A stretch of 64,000 bases of DNA from NCBI RefSeq assembly GCF_000427785.1, contig NZ_ATYR01000003.1:287589-351588 (forward strand). Direction: 5' to 3'. The position numbers were made by a program, and so were the translations under genes. A model generated the notes under the pieces. The model made no database searches, was not told the origin of the DNA, and saw nothing but the letters and a program-made list of their open reading frames with translations. Shown in pieces: positions 17,778 through 26,612 of this stretch (the stretch's first letter is position 1; each line of letters starts with the position of its first letter). Source of the stretch: Massilia alkalitolerans DSM 17462 (lineage in GTDB: Bacteria; Pseudomonadota; Gammaproteobacteria; Burkholderiales; Burkholderiaceae_D).

Positions 17778-18664
17778 CCTCTAGCAACGTCGCTCATCGT
17801 CGAAGCCTCGGTTTTATCGTAGGGTGGGCGGGTCTCCCGCCCACGCGGTCAAACCAGGCCAGATCTGCCCGTTCGCTTTTTCATCCGATAACTATCACCG
17901 CGTGGGCGGCGAAGCCGCCCACGCTACGGATCGCGGCAGCATTGATGTTTGCGCCCTTGGCAGCTTGTGCGGCACCGGTTGGCGCCGATCAGGCACCAGC
18001 TACCCAGCAACAACAAGCGGCGCCCTGGACCGAACCCGATGCTCCCGCAGCCACCGCACCGGTTCCGGTGCCGGCCACTGCATCGCAAGACACCCAGCCC
18101 CTGCCACGCGGCGCCACCACCACCGGCCGCCCGGCCACGCCGGCCCGTCCCGCCCCGTCCGGTCCAGTGTCGACGCCGGTGCAGTCGCCCGGCCCGGCGC
18201 CGGCAGACAGTGTCCCGGCCGCGGCGGCCGAACAGCCCGCTGCCCCGGCAGCCACCACGCCCGCCCCTGCCCAGCGCCCGCCTCAGGTCGTGATGCCAAC
18301 GCCAAGCGCACCGGCCACCGGCAGCCTGCTGCAGACCATCCTGGCCCTGATGCTGGTGCTCGGCCTGCTGCTCGGCCTGGCCTGGTTCATGAAACGCTTC
18401 GGTCCGCGCGTCATGGGCGCCAGCGCCAACGTGAAGCTGGTCGGCGCGCTCAACATCGGCGGGCGCGAGCGCATCATGGTGGTCGAGGTGGGCAACCAGT
18501 GGATCGTCGTCGGCGCGTCGCCGGGACGGGTCAATGCCCTGGCCACCATGCCGCGCCAGGAAGGCGCGCAGGCGGACGGCGCCACGCTGGCTCCGCATGG
18601 GGCGAGCGCCGGCAGCTTCGGCGACTGGCTCAAGAACACGATAGACAAACGTAATGCGAAATAA
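17774..18664 (+). CDS. fliO: FliO, flagellar export apparatus assembly protein; 5' end carries a repeat
   Basis: The C-terminal half is clearly FliO: a membrane segment ([20 protein letters not shown]) followed by [19 protein letters not shown] and [19 protein letters not shown]. FliO helps build the FliPQR gate. The start is uncertain. The ATG at 17774 overlaps the fliN stop as ATGA, but the first 57 codons then run straight through a 109-base family 1 repeat (17819-17927). The next in-frame ATG, at 17945, would give a 239-residue protein with a short hydrophobic N-terminus; its Shine-Dalgarno is weak. Residues between the two hydrophobic parts are Pro/Ala-rich. The stop overlaps fliP by 11 bases. 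Confidence 0.82.
   Translation: MTSSNVAHRRSLGFIVGWAGLPPTRSNQARSARSLFHPITITAWAAKPPTLRIAAALMFAPLAACAAPVGADQAPATQQQQAAPWTEPDAPAATAPVPVPATASQDTQPLPRGATTTGRPATPARPAPSGPVSTPVQSPGPAPADSVPAAAAEQPAAPAATTPAPAQRPPQVVMPTPSAPATGSLLQTILALMLVLGLLLGLAWFMKRFGPRVMGASANVKLVGALNIGGRERIMVVEVGNQWIVVGASPGRVNALATMPRQEGAQADGATLAPHGASAGSFGDWLKNTIDKRNAK
17819..17927. repeat. Family 1 palindromic repeat, copy 2, within the fliO frame
   Basis: The left half-unit begins GTAGGGTGGGCGGGTCTC and the right half-unit ends GCCGCCCACGCTAC, in inverted orientation, 109 bases in total as in copy 1. The hairpin stems here are GGGCGG/CCGCCC, a compensating change relative to other copies. It lies between the fliN stop and the first hydrophobic segment of FliO and keeps the fliO frame open. 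Confidence 0.85.
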
Positions 18665-19403
18665 GAAATTCCTGCTCGGCGCCGGCATGCTCGGCCTGGC
18701 GCTGCTGCCGCTGGCCGTGCTGGCCCAGCCCGGCATCCCGGCCTTCACCACCAGCCCGGCCGCGGGCGGCGGCACGCAGTATTCGCTGCCGGTCCAGACC
18801 CTGATCCTGCTCACCGCGCTGACCTTCCTGCCGGCCGCGCTCCTGATGATGACGGCGTTCACCCGCATCATCATCGTGCTGTCGCTGCTGCGCCAGGCGC
18901 TCGGCACCCAGACCGCGCCGCCCAACCAGGTGATGGTCGGGCTGGCGCTGTTCCTGACCTTCTTCGTGATGGGCCCGACTTTCGATCGCGCCTACACCGA
19001 GGCCTACCTGCCGCTGCAGCAGAACCGGATCCAGATGAGCGAGGCCCTCGACCGGGGCGTGGTGCCGTTCAAGGAATTCATGATCAAGCAGACCCGCCAG
19101 TCCGACCTGGCGCTGTTCGTCAAGATCTCGCGCTCGCCCGCGCTGCAGGGTCCCGAGGACGTGCCGCTGCGGGTCCTGATCCCGGCCTTCGTCACCAGCG
19201 AACTGAAGACGGCCTTCCAGATCGGCTTCGCGATCTTCATCCCCTTCCTCATCATCGACATGGTGGTGGCCTCGGTGCTGATGGCGATGGGTATGATGAT
19301 GATGTCCCCTGCCGTGATCTCGCTGCCGTTCAAGCTGATGCTGTTCGTGCTGGTGGACGGCTGGCAGCTGCTGCTGGGTTCGCTGACCCAGAGTTTTTAC
19401 TAG
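18654..19403 (+). CDS. fliP: FliP, flagellar export gate protein
   Basis: A 249-residue polytopic membrane protein with an N-terminal signal sequence ([20 protein letters not shown]), as FliP is unusual in having. The family core follows: [40 protein letters not shown] and the C-terminal helices [20 protein letters not shown]. FliP is the main subunit of the FliP5Q4R1 gate in the MS ring. It overlaps fliO by 11 bases; fliQ starts 9 bases after its stop. Confidence 0.97.
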   Translation: MRNKKFLLGAGMLGLALLPLAVLAQPGIPAFTTSPAAGGGTQYSLPVQTLILLTALTFLPAALLMMTAFTRIIIVLSLLRQALGTQTAPPNQVMVGLALFLTFFVMGPTFDRAYTEAYLPLQQNRIQMSEALDRGVVPFKEFMIKQTRQSDLALFVKISRSPALQGPEDVPLRVLIPAFVTSELKTAFQIGFAIFIPFLIIDMVVASVLMAMGMMMMSPAVISLPFKLMLFVLVDGWQLLLGSLTQSFY

Positions 19404-19412
19404 GAGGCGCGC

Positions 19413-19682
19413 ATGACTCCCGAATCCGTCATGACCATGGGCCGCACCGCGATGGAGATCACGCTGATGGTCTCCGCCCCGCTGCTGCTGGTGGCGCTGA
19501 TCATCGGCCTGATCATCTCGATCTTCCAGGCCGCCACCCAGATCAACGAAGCGACCCTGTCCTTCATCCCGAAACTGGTCGGCGTGTTCATCGCCCTGGT
19601 GCTGGCCGGACCCTGGATGCTGTCCGTCATGCTCGACTACATGCGCGGGGTCTTCACCGGCATTCCCGGCCTGATCGGGTAA
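19413..19682 (+). CDS. fliQ: FliQ, flagellar export gate protein
   Basis: An 89-residue protein with two membrane helices, about 17-37 (LMVSAPLLLVALIIGLIISI) and about 52-75. The segments MTMGRTAMEITLM and FQAATQINEATLSFIPKLVG are typical of FliQ. It forms part of the export gate with FliP and FliR. AGGAGG precedes the ATG at the expected spacing. Confidence 0.97.
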   Translation: MTPESVMTMGRTAMEITLMVSAPLLLVALIIGLIISIFQAATQINEATLSFIPKLVGVFIALVLAGPWMLSVMLDYMRGVFTGIPGLIG

Positions 19683-19698
19683 GCGGGAGAACGCGCGC

Positions 19699-20544
19699 GT
19701 GCTGAGCCTGACCACGGGCGAAATGAATGCCTGGATCGCGGGGCTGATATGGCCGCTCACGCGCATCCTCGGCCTGGTCGCCGCGGCGCCGGTGTTCGGC
19801 AATGCCGGCGTGCCGATGTCGATCAAGGTTGCGCTCGGCGTGCTGCTGGCCAGCGTGATCGCGCCCACCGTCCCGGAAATTCCCGCGGTCGACCCGGGCT
19901 CCTGGGCCGGCATCCTGATCCTGGTGAAGGAACTGCTGATCGGCGTGGCGATGGGCTTCGCGATGCGCATCGTGTTCGCCGCCATCGAATACGCCGGCGA
20001 GGTGGCCAGCATGACCATGGGCCTGGGCTTCGCGGTGTTCTTCGATCCGTCCTCCAGCGGCCGCTCGGCGGCAGTGGCCCAGTTCCTGGCGCTGGTGGCA
20101 ACCATGGCTTTCCTGGCCGTGAACGCCCACCTGGCGCTGCTGGCGGCGCTGGCCGAAAGCTTCCATGCGCTGCCGATCTCGAGCACCCCGTTCTCGGGCA
20201 ACGCGCCGCTGGAACTGGCGCGCTGGGGCGGCAAGATCTTCGCGACCGGACTGCAGCTGTCGCTGCCGATCGTGGCCGCCCTGCTGGTCACCAACGTGGC
20301 GCTCGGCATCCTGACGCGCGCCGCGCCGCAGCTGAACATCTTCGGTATCGGCTTTCCGGTGACCCTGGGCGTGGGCTTCCTGACCCTGAGCCTGGCCATG
20401 CCCTACCTCGGCATGCCGATCGTGAACCTGTTCAACGAGGGGATCGAGAAGGGGCGCGCGGTGCCGCGTGCGGGTGCGGTGCGCAATGCCGCGCCACCGC
20501 CGGCGCCGGCGGCCCCCAATCCGGTGCAGACGGCGCCCGGCTAG
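19699..20544 (+). CDS. fliR: FliR, flagellar export gate protein
   Basis: A 281-residue membrane protein with about six hydrophobic helices. Recognisable segments are WPLTRILGLVAAAPVFGNAG, VPMSIKVALGVLLASVIAPT and, near the C-terminus, APQLNIFGIGFPVTLGVGF. FliR completes the FliPQR gate. The start codon is GTG at 19699, with GGGAGA 8 bases upstream. The last 25 residues are Ala/Pro-rich. It closes the fliL-fliR operon. Confidence 0.95.
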   Translation: MLSLTTGEMNAWIAGLIWPLTRILGLVAAAPVFGNAGVPMSIKVALGVLLASVIAPTVPEIPAVDPGSWAGILILVKELLIGVAMGFAMRIVFAAIEYAGEVASMTMGLGFAVFFDPSSSGRSAAVAQFLALVATMAFLAVNAHLALLAALAESFHALPISSTPFSGNAPLELARWGGKIFATGLQLSLPIVAALLVTNVALGILTRAAPQLNIFGIGFPVTLGVGFLTLSLAMPYLGMPIVNLFNEGIEKGRAVPRAGAVRNAAPPPAPAAPNPVQTAPG

Positions 20545-20586
20545 TGGGGCGCGCCCGCGAAGGCGGTTTTCGGTTAGGGTAGCGGC

Positions 20587-20979
20587 ATGACGATGACCCG
20601 CCGACTGCTCGCGGCCAGCCTGCTGGCCGCCATCTCCCTGGGTGCGGCAGCCGCGCCCACCCCGCCCACCGTGCGCGCCGAGATCGACGCCCTGATGGCG
20701 AAGATGAGCGCGTCGAACTGCCAGTTCGAGCGCAACGGCAGCTGGCACAGCGCCCTTGAGGCGCGCAAGCACCTGCTGCGCAAACTGGACTACATCGAGA
20801 AGCGCCGCGAGACGCTTGCCAGCGCCGAGCAGTTCATCGACGTTGCCGCCTCCAAAAGCAGTTTTTCGGGCAAGCCCTACCGGGTCAAGTGCGGCAACGC
20901 GGAACCAGTTGCCAGCCAGGTCTGGCTGAACCGGGAGCTGAAGGCGCTGCGCGCCGCCGGCCAGAAGGCCAGGCCCTGA
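20587..20979 (+). CDS. YfeK-like periplasmic protein (DUF5329)
   Basis: A 130-residue exported protein. The first 22 residues form a signal peptide with a cleavage site around AAAAP. The mature part has SNCQFERNGSWHSALEARKH, DYIEKRRETLASAEQFID and KPYRVKCGNAEPV, the pattern of the E. coli YfeK family: one cysteine near the FERNG motif and a second near CGN, probably forming a disulfide. No function is established for the family. It lies 42 bases after fliR and may be read from the flagellar operon or its own promoter. Confidence 0.75.
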   Translation: MTMTRRLLAASLLAAISLGAAAAPTPPTVRAEIDALMAKMSASNCQFERNGSWHSALEARKHLLRKLDYIEKRRETLASAEQFIDVAASKSSFSGKPYRVKCGNAEPVASQVWLNRELKALRAAGQKARP

Positions 20980-21082
20980 GCGCGCTTGTGCCTGGACAAC
21001 GGCCCGTCGCGCCCTGCCCCGAAAATCATTTTCCGCAATCAAATAGTGCTAAGGTAACTACTTTCACTACGCGAGGGCGATC

Positions 21083-21691
21083 ATGTTCAAGAAACTGGCA
21101 GCGGAAGCACTGGGCATCAGCGATATCGGCGTCATCGTCGGGCCGGCCGACTACAACAAGGTCGACGCGGACGACTACCTGTTCAGCGAAGACGGCGAAC
21201 AGATCTTCTTCCTCATCAAGAGCAAGAAGGACGAGTACTGCTTCACCAACCTGGCCCTGATCCACGTGGACGGCGACTCGGCCGTGTCCTCGAAGCGCTC
21301 GATCAAGCGCTACGACTATGCCTCGCACCAGATCTCCGGCGTGAGCATCGAGACCGCGGGCACGCTGGACATGGACATCGAGCTCAAGTTCAGCCTGGAC
21401 AACACGGTGTTCTCGATCGACGTCAAGAAGACCCACATCGAACAGCTCAAGGACATCTACAAGGCCTTGATCACCATCGGCAAGCAGCAAAAGCGCGACG
21501 CGGTCAGCCGCGACAATGCGCTGCGCGCGCTGGACGCCACGGCCTCGGTGCACAAGCTGAATGTCGCTCCCGGCGAGAACGGTCTCGTCGGCCTGTACGG
21601 CGACCTGCTGGCGGCCCTGAACACCGCCATGTTCGACACCCACACCAAGCGCGATTTCAGCGACGTGTTCACCAAGTACATCCACAACTGA
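21083..21691 (+). CDS. YvbH-like PH-domain protein
   Basis: A 202-residue soluble protein. Residues about 1-125 look like a bacterial PH domain, with the opening MFKKLAAEALGISDIGVI, then KVDADDYLFSEDGEQIFFLI, YCFTNLALIHVDGDSAVSSK and KRSIKRYDYASHQIS. The C-terminal 70 residues form the helical extension found in Bacillus YvbH-type proteins. The function is not established. There is no signal peptide. It starts about 100 bases after the YfeK-like gene and is followed 2 bases later by a small membrane protein gene. Confidence 0.75.
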   Translation: MFKKLAAEALGISDIGVIVGPADYNKVDADDYLFSEDGEQIFFLIKSKKDEYCFTNLALIHVDGDSAVSSKRSIKRYDYASHQISGVSIETAGTLDMDIELKFSLDNTVFSIDVKKTHIEQLKDIYKALITIGKQQKRDAVSRDNALRALDATASVHKLNVAPGENGLVGLYGDLLAALNTAMFDTHTKRDFSDVFTKYIHN

Positions 21692-21693
21692 TT

Positions 21694-21978
21694 ATGCGCA
21701 GGCGGGGCAAGCTATTGCTGAGATCGGTCCTCAGCTACCTGGTGGCGAGCGTCGCCTGCCTGATCTACATCCAGTGGCCGCATCTCGCAGGCCACGTCCA
21801 CCTGCCGTTTTCGTCCTTCCCCAGCAGCCTCGTGCTGGCGCCCTTCTCGCCCTGGATGGCGGTGTGGATGCTCACTGTCCAGCCACTGGAAGCGGTGCTG
21901 GCGCTCGCCGTCTTCAGCGCCGTTTTCGCGCTGGTGTTTTCCGTGTCGGCCCGGCGGCGCGCGTCGGACAGGGAGTAG
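21694..21978 (+). CDS. Small membrane protein, unknown function
   Basis: A 94-residue protein with a basic N-terminus (MRRRGKLLLRS) and hydrophobic segments at about 10-28 and 60-83, ending in an Arg-rich tail, so probably an inner-membrane protein with both ends in the cytoplasm. I recognise no family. It starts 2 bases after the PH-domain gene, which supports it being real and co-translated. Confidence 0.5.
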   Translation: MRRRGKLLLRSVLSYLVASVACLIYIQWPHLAGHVHLPFSSFPSSLVLAPFSPWMAVWMLTVQPLEAVLALAVFSAVFALVFSVSARRRASDRE

Positions 21979-22030
21979 CAGCCGCCGTCAACGCCGCGGC
22001 GGCGGCGGCAGCACCTTGCGCAGAAAAATC

Positions 22031-22136
22031 GGGGTCAGGTCTGACATTCGGACACGAACTCAAGCATTATATTGCTCAGCCCGTGTCTCAATGTCAGACC
22101 TGCCCCCCCATAACAAGACCTGCCCCCCCATAACAA
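22031..22136. repeat. Inverted-repeat element with a tandem 20-base duplication
   Basis: GGGGTCAGGTCTGACATT (22031-22048) is mirrored by AATGTCAGACCTGCCCC (22090-22106), with inner complementary bases GACACG/CGTGTC. Two exact tandem copies of a 20-base unit starting GACCTGCCCCCC follow at 22097-22116 and 22117-22136. The GTCAGACCTG-type palindrome is known around REP-associated or IS-like elements in proteobacteria. No transposase is present. Confidence 0.7.
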
Positions 22137-22164
22137 AAAAGACCAGGCCGAAGCCTGGTCTTTT
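22135..22164 (-). terminator. Terminator after the TonB-dependent receptor
   Basis: GACCAGGC (22141-22148) pairs with GCCTGGTC (22153-22160) around the loop CGAA. T-runs flank it on both strands (six on the minus side, four on the plus side), so it may act in both directions. Confidence 0.85.
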
Positions 22165-22188
22165 GCAATCATCTAAACCTTCAGACGA

Positions 22189-24978
22189 TTAGTAGGTGTA
22201 GCTCGCAGCGATGCCGAAGCGGCGGAACTGCGGGGCCAGGTTATTCCAGCCACCGCGCCAGTTGATCGGCTGCTCGCGGGCGAACACGTTGTCGACGTAG
22301 GCGCTCAGGCGGACCTTCGGGATGCCGGTGTAGGCCAGCGAGTAGTTCCAGACGGTGTTGCTGCCAACGCGGCCGCAGGTGTCCATGTACTCGGCTGCAA
22401 CCTTCTGGGTTGCGCAGTAGGTCGGCTGAGCGATGCTGTTGGTGCTGTAGCTGCTGGCGAACGATGCGATGACGGCGTGGTCGAAGTCACCCTGCTTCAT
22501 GTAAGCCTTGGCAACGGCGGTCAGGCGCGAGCCGTAGTCGTAGGTACCGGTTTCGTTCGGACCATAGGCGTTGTCGGTCACGCTGAAGCTCTGCAGCTTC
22601 CAGACGTAGCTACCTTCGAGGAACAGGCGCACGGTCTGGCCCACCACGTTGAAGCGGCCCTTGGCGTCGAAGTCGAAGCCCTGGACGCGGGTGCGGCCGC
22701 TGTTGACGTACGGGTTGTACACCAGGCCCAGCTGGCCGACCGGGAAGCTCAGGTTCGTGCCCGGAGAATATTTCTTCGCCAGAGCGATGAAGTCGTTGTC
22801 GGACTTGCTGCTGTCGACGCGGACCAGCTGGCCGGCCGGCAGGCTGTCTTCGCCGCGCAGGATGTCGACCACCGAACGGCTGCCGATTTCGTTACGGCGC
22901 TCGATGAAGTAGTAGTCCAGGCCCGCGCTCCAGTTCTTGATCGGCTCCCACACCATGCCGGCGGTCAGCGAACGCGAGGTTTCCGGCTTCAGGTCCGGGT
23001 TCGACGCGACGAAGCTCGGCAGGCTGCCCGAGCATTCGGCGTTGCGGTAAGCATTGGCCTGTGCCTTGTCGGCGGCGGCGCTGGCCGGCACCAGGGCGTT
23101 CAGTGCGTTGGCGGTCGCGCAACGCTTCGGATCGTTGACGCTGGTGGCCACCGAGGAGCGGCCCAGGCCGTTACCCGATTCGACGATGTTCGGTGCACGG
23201 AAGCCGCCCGATGCGGTTGCGCGCAGCAGCAGGTTGTCGGCGACGGTGTACTTCAGGCCCAGCTTCGGCGATACGTGCGCGTCCTGGTTGTCGGTCTTGT
23301 CGAGGCGGGCTGCGGCTTCCAGCACCAGCTTCTTGGTCAGCGGCACGCGGGCTTCGGTGAACAGCGCGTACTGGTTGACGTCGTCGTCGACCTGCAGGCC
23401 GAACAGACCGATCAGCTGGCCACTCAGGACGTTGTCCGAGGACTTCATCATGTAGGCGTTGTTACGGATGTCGGTACCGAATGCCACGCTCAGCGGACCT
23501 GCCGGCAGCTGCATGACTTCCTTCGACACGGTGGCGTCGAAGAACTTCACGACTGCCTTGCCGTCGGTGGTACGAACCGGGAACATCGCGTTCAGCAGGG
23601 CCGGATCGTTCTGCTGGCCGAACTTGTACTTGTTGTTGACGATCGCGTCGACGTAGCCGGTGAGGCTGGCAGCGCGCGCCGCCTTGTTGGCGGTCGACTC
23701 GGAGCGGCCGATAGCCGACTTCCAGTCCCAGCCGGCGTAGTTGCCGTTCAGGGTCAGCATCACGCGCGACTGCTCGCTGTCGGTGGTGTTGAAGTTGAAG
23801 CCGTTACCGGTGTCCATCAGACGGGTACGGTATTCGACCGGATAGTTGTACGGGTTCTTCGGATGACCGACCGGCAGCTTCGGATAGGAGAACGGACCCA
23901 CCATCTTGCCACCGTACACGTCGTACCAGACGGAGGTGCCGGACGTCGGCTGCAGCGCTTGCGGCGCCAGGATGTAGTCGTTGGTCGCGTCGGCGTACAT
24001 GACTTCGAAGCTCGCGTCGATGTCATTGCCGATACGGAAGCTGGTGATGCTGGTAACCGCGGTACGCTTGTTATCGGTGGTCAGGCCGGTGAACGGCATG
24101 GTATCGAATTTGCACAGCTTGTCGACCGGATCGATGTCGCCGGCCGGGCAGCCAGGCGCTGCAACGTAGTTGCTCGCGCTGGTGTAGTAGTTACCGGTCG
24201 GCGAATACACGTTCTTCGCATCCCAGGTCGAACGGCCCGGGGTCAGGCGGTGCCATGCCGGATAGTGCCTGCGCAGGTCGCCGGTGGTGTAGCCGTCGCG
24301 CTTGTAGACTTCCGCGGTGATGTAGGTGTTGAAGCCGTTGGTGTCGATGTCGCCCCAGCCTGCGATGAACGACAGGTTGCGGTTGCGGTCATCGGCGAAG
24401 TGCTGCGATTCCTTGTAGCTGGTGCGGACACGGAAGCCGGTGAAATCCTTGCGCAGGACGAAGTTGATGACGCCTGCGATGGCGTCGGAACCGTAGATCG
24501 CCGATGCGCCGTCCTTGAAGATCTCGACGCGCTCGATCGCGTCGCTCGGGATCGCGTCGAGGTTGGTGAAGGCTTCCTGTGCATTGTCCGACAGGCCGTA
24601 CTGCGGCATGCGGCGGCCGTTGACCAGCACCAGGGTGGCAACCTTGCTCAGGCCGCGGCTGGAAGCCGAGGACGAACCGGTCGCGAAGCTGCCCGAGCTG
24701 GCGCTTGCCGAGTCGCTGCCGGCGTAGATCGACGCGGTGGTCTGCAGGATACCCAGGGCCGTCGTTTGGCCGGTTTTCTCGATGTCGTCGCGGTTCAGGA
24801 CCTGGATTGCGGCGGCGGCTTCGAGTTCGGTGCGCTTGATGCTCGAACCGGTCACTTCGACGCGCTGCATTTTTTGTGGCTCGATCGCCGGTGCTTCCTG
24901 TGCGCCGACGAATGCCGGGAAGGCCATGCTCAGAGCGACTGCAATCGCGCTCTTGTTAAAAGTACTCTTGTGCTTCAC
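22189..24978 (-). CDS. TonB-dependent outer-membrane receptor
   Basis: A 929-residue protein with a signal peptide (cleavage near FVGAQ), a plug domain (about 45-180; [52 protein letters not shown]) and a C-terminal beta-barrel ending in aromatic SYTY. The plug resembles receptors for oligosaccharides or peptides more than siderophores, but the ligand cannot be told from sequence. No TonB, ExbBD or sigma/anti-sigma gene is adjacent. It is a monocistronic unit between two terminators, separating the fli and flg blocks. Confidence 0.92.
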   Translation of the reverse strand: MKHKSTFNKSAIAVALSMAFPAFVGAQEAPAIEPQKMQRVEVTGSSIKRTELEAAAAIQVLNRDDIEKTGQTTALGILQTTASIYAGSDSASASSGSFATGSSSASSRGLSKVATLVLVNGRRMPQYGLSDNAQEAFTNLDAIPSDAIERVEIFKDGASAIYGSDAIAGVINFVLRKDFTGFRVRTSYKESQHFADDRNRNLSFIAGWGDIDTNGFNTYITAEVYKRDGYTTGDLRRHYPAWHRLTPGRSTWDAKNVYSPTGNYYTSASNYVAAPGCPAGDIDPVDKLCKFDTMPFTGLTTDNKRTAVTSITSFRIGNDIDASFEVMYADATNDYILAPQALQPTSGTSVWYDVYGGKMVGPFSYPKLPVGHPKNPYNYPVEYRTRLMDTGNGFNFNTTDSEQSRVMLTLNGNYAGWDWKSAIGRSESTANKAARAASLTGYVDAIVNNKYKFGQQNDPALLNAMFPVRTTDGKAVVKFFDATVSKEVMQLPAGPLSVAFGTDIRNNAYMMKSSDNVLSGQLIGLFGLQVDDDVNQYALFTEARVPLTKKLVLEAAARLDKTDNQDAHVSPKLGLKYTVADNLLLRATASGGFRAPNIVESGNGLGRSSVATSVNDPKRCATANALNALVPASAAADKAQANAYRNAECSGSLPSFVASNPDLKPETSRSLTAGMVWEPIKNWSAGLDYYFIERRNEIGSRSVVDILRGEDSLPAGQLVRVDSSKSDNDFIALAKKYSPGTNLSFPVGQLGLVYNPYVNSGRTRVQGFDFDAKGRFNVVGQTVRLFLEGSYVWKLQSFSVTDNAYGPNETGTYDYGSRLTAVAKAYMKQGDFDHAVIASFASSYSTNSIAQPTYCATQKVAAEYMDTCGRVGSNTVWNYSLAYTGIPKVRLSAYVDNVFAREQPINWRGGWNNLAPQFRRFGIAASYTY

Positions 24979-25317
24979 AACGACTCCTGGACAATAAATT
25001 TTTCTAGTAAATCCGCGTGCCTCGTAGCATTTTGTTCACTGCTACCTCAGCACGCGCATAAATACTCTTACATAACATTGCTTTGCCGCAAAGCCTCAGT
25101 GTGAGTTTTTGTTAGGAAATTTTGCCAAACATTACATTCGTCGCGTGAATGATACGTTTTGTTACTTCAAGACAATGAAATTGTTACAGAACGGTCAATA
25201 CAAGCATCGGCATTTGTCATAAACATATGTCATTTTCTTATAAAGGATCGGGAATAAAGCCAAATAATATTTGCATTTTCATCAAAAACGCAGAACTATT
25301 CGCCATGAGCAAGGCAT
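24979..25317. other. AT-rich intergenic region upstream of the receptor
   Basis: About 340 bases between the start of the TonB-dependent receptor and the flgL terminator. It is clearly richer in A and T than its surroundings and should hold the receptor's promoter. Several TTG.../TAT... combinations exist on the minus strand, but I could not pick one -35/-10 pair. No gene is seen. Confidence 0.6.
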
Positions 25318-25346
25318 AAAAAAAGCCGACTTGCGTCGGCTTTTTT
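25318..25346 (-). terminator. Rho-independent terminator after flgL
   Basis: AAAAGCCGAC (25321-25330), loop TTGC and GTCGGCTTTTTT (25335-25346) form a perfect stem flanked by A and T runs on either side. It lies just past the flgL stop and ends the flg operon; it may also act on the plus strand. Confidence 0.88.
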
Positions 25347-25360
25347 GTTCCTGATAAATC

Positions 25361-26581
25361 TTACAAGTAATTAAACAAGGACAGCCCCGACATCGTCTTG
25401 AACGACATCTGCGCCGCCTGCAGCGTGGTTTGCTGCATCGAGAAATCGGAAATCGCCTTGACCATGTCCAGGTCCTGCAGGTCGCCCAGGGTGGCCGCGT
25501 ACTGGACGTCGAGGTCGTCCCCGGCGCTGTCGAGGTAGTCGAGCTCCTTCATGTGGGCACCGACCGAGGCCTGCACGGTCAGCACGTTGTCGTGGGCCGA
25601 CTTGAGGTTGTCCAGCGCCGTATTCAGCCCGTTGGTCAGCGCCGCCTTGCCGGTCGAGCCGTCGCTTGGGGCGCGCAGCGCGGCGATCAGGTCGGTCACG
25701 GTGTTGAATACCGACTGCTTCTTGCTCGGCTCCACCGTGAACACGTCGGCATCGGCTGGCTCGCCCTTGATGTCGAAGCTCAGGCCGCCGAAGCTGATGG
25801 TCTTGCCCGGCTCGTAGTTCTGGTTGTCGTGACCCGGGACGGCGGCGCCGCTGGCGTCAACCACGGTATAGGTGGTGACGGCCGGGGTACCGGCCACCGT
25901 GAAGGTGAGCTTGTAACTGTTTCCCAGGTTGGCCTGCTGCCGGTCGACCACCGCCCCCGAGGAAATGATGGCGGCGCCCTTGTTGGCTTTATCGGCCTGG
26001 GTCTGGAAGACACCGTTGCCGGTCGGGTTGTTCTCGAACACGGCGCTACCGGAAGCCGACAGCGGGATCTTGCGCGAAGCGCCCACCTGCAGCTGGCGCT
26101 GGCCCTGGTCGCCCTGGTAGGCCGCGCCACCCGGGGTGCGGGTGAAGGGCTGGGTGGTCGCCATGTAGCCGGAGAACAGGTAGCCCCCTGCCCCGTCGGT
26201 CATGTTGGACACGCCCAGCAGGTCTTCCAGGCGGCCTTCGAGTTCGGTGGCGAGCGCCTCGCGGTCCTGCGGCTGCATGGCGCCGTTGCCGGCGTTGACG
26301 GTCAGCTGCTGGATGTCCTGCAGCAGGTCGCCGGCATTCTGCAGCGCGCCTTCGACCATCGCCAGCGAGGAACGCGCGCTGGCGCGGTTGGTGGCGAACT
26401 GGCTGTTCATCTCCTTCGACTGGCTCACTTCCAGGGCGCGCGCCGAGGCCACCGGATCGTCGGCCGGGGTCAGGATGCGGCGGTTGGTCGAGAGCTGGTT
26501 CTGGGTGCGCGCCAGGGCGCTCTGCAGCGTGTTGAGCTGCGAGGTGGCGTTGTTGTAGATCGACTGGGTGCTGATGCGCAT
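25361..26581 (-). CDS. flgL: FlgL, hook-filament junction protein
   Basis: A 406-residue protein with flagellin-like termini: RISTQSIYNNATSQLNTLQS, then LARTQNQLSTNRRILTPADD, and a C-terminal coiled coil ending AQMSFKTMSGLSLFNYL. FlgL is the second junction protein between hook and filament. The central part is longer than in enterics, giving a bigger exposed domain. It follows flgK by about 30 bases and is probably read from the flgK promoter. Confidence 0.95.
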   Translation of the reverse strand: MRISTQSIYNNATSQLNTLQSALARTQNQLSTNRRILTPADDPVASARALEVSQSKEMNSQFATNRASARSSLAMVEGALQNAGDLLQDIQQLTVNAGNGAMQPQDREALATELEGRLEDLLGVSNMTDGAGGYLFSGYMATTQPFTRTPGGAAYQGDQGQRQLQVGASRKIPLSASGSAVFENNPTGNGVFQTQADKANKGAAIISSGAVVDRQQANLGNSYKLTFTVAGTPAVTTYTVVDASGAAVPGHDNQNYEPGKTISFGGLSFDIKGEPADADVFTVEPSKKQSVFNTVTDLIAALRAPSDGSTGKAALTNGLNTALDNLKSAHDNVLTVQASVGAHMKELDYLDSAGDDLDVQYAATLGDLQDLDMVKAISDFSMQQTTLQAAQMSFKTMSGLSLFNYL

Positions 26582-26612
26582 GGGTGTCTCTCGTTACTCG
26601 TCTGGTTGCCTG

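Noticed and set aside
22097-22136. Possible CRISPR-like repeat
   Set aside because: Only two units, directly abutting without spacers, and no cas genes.
22477-25104. A long open frame on the plus strand opposite the TonB-dependent receptor
   Set aside because: It is an antisense shadow of a well-supported gene in high-GC DNA; the protein has no recognisable fold and strange composition.
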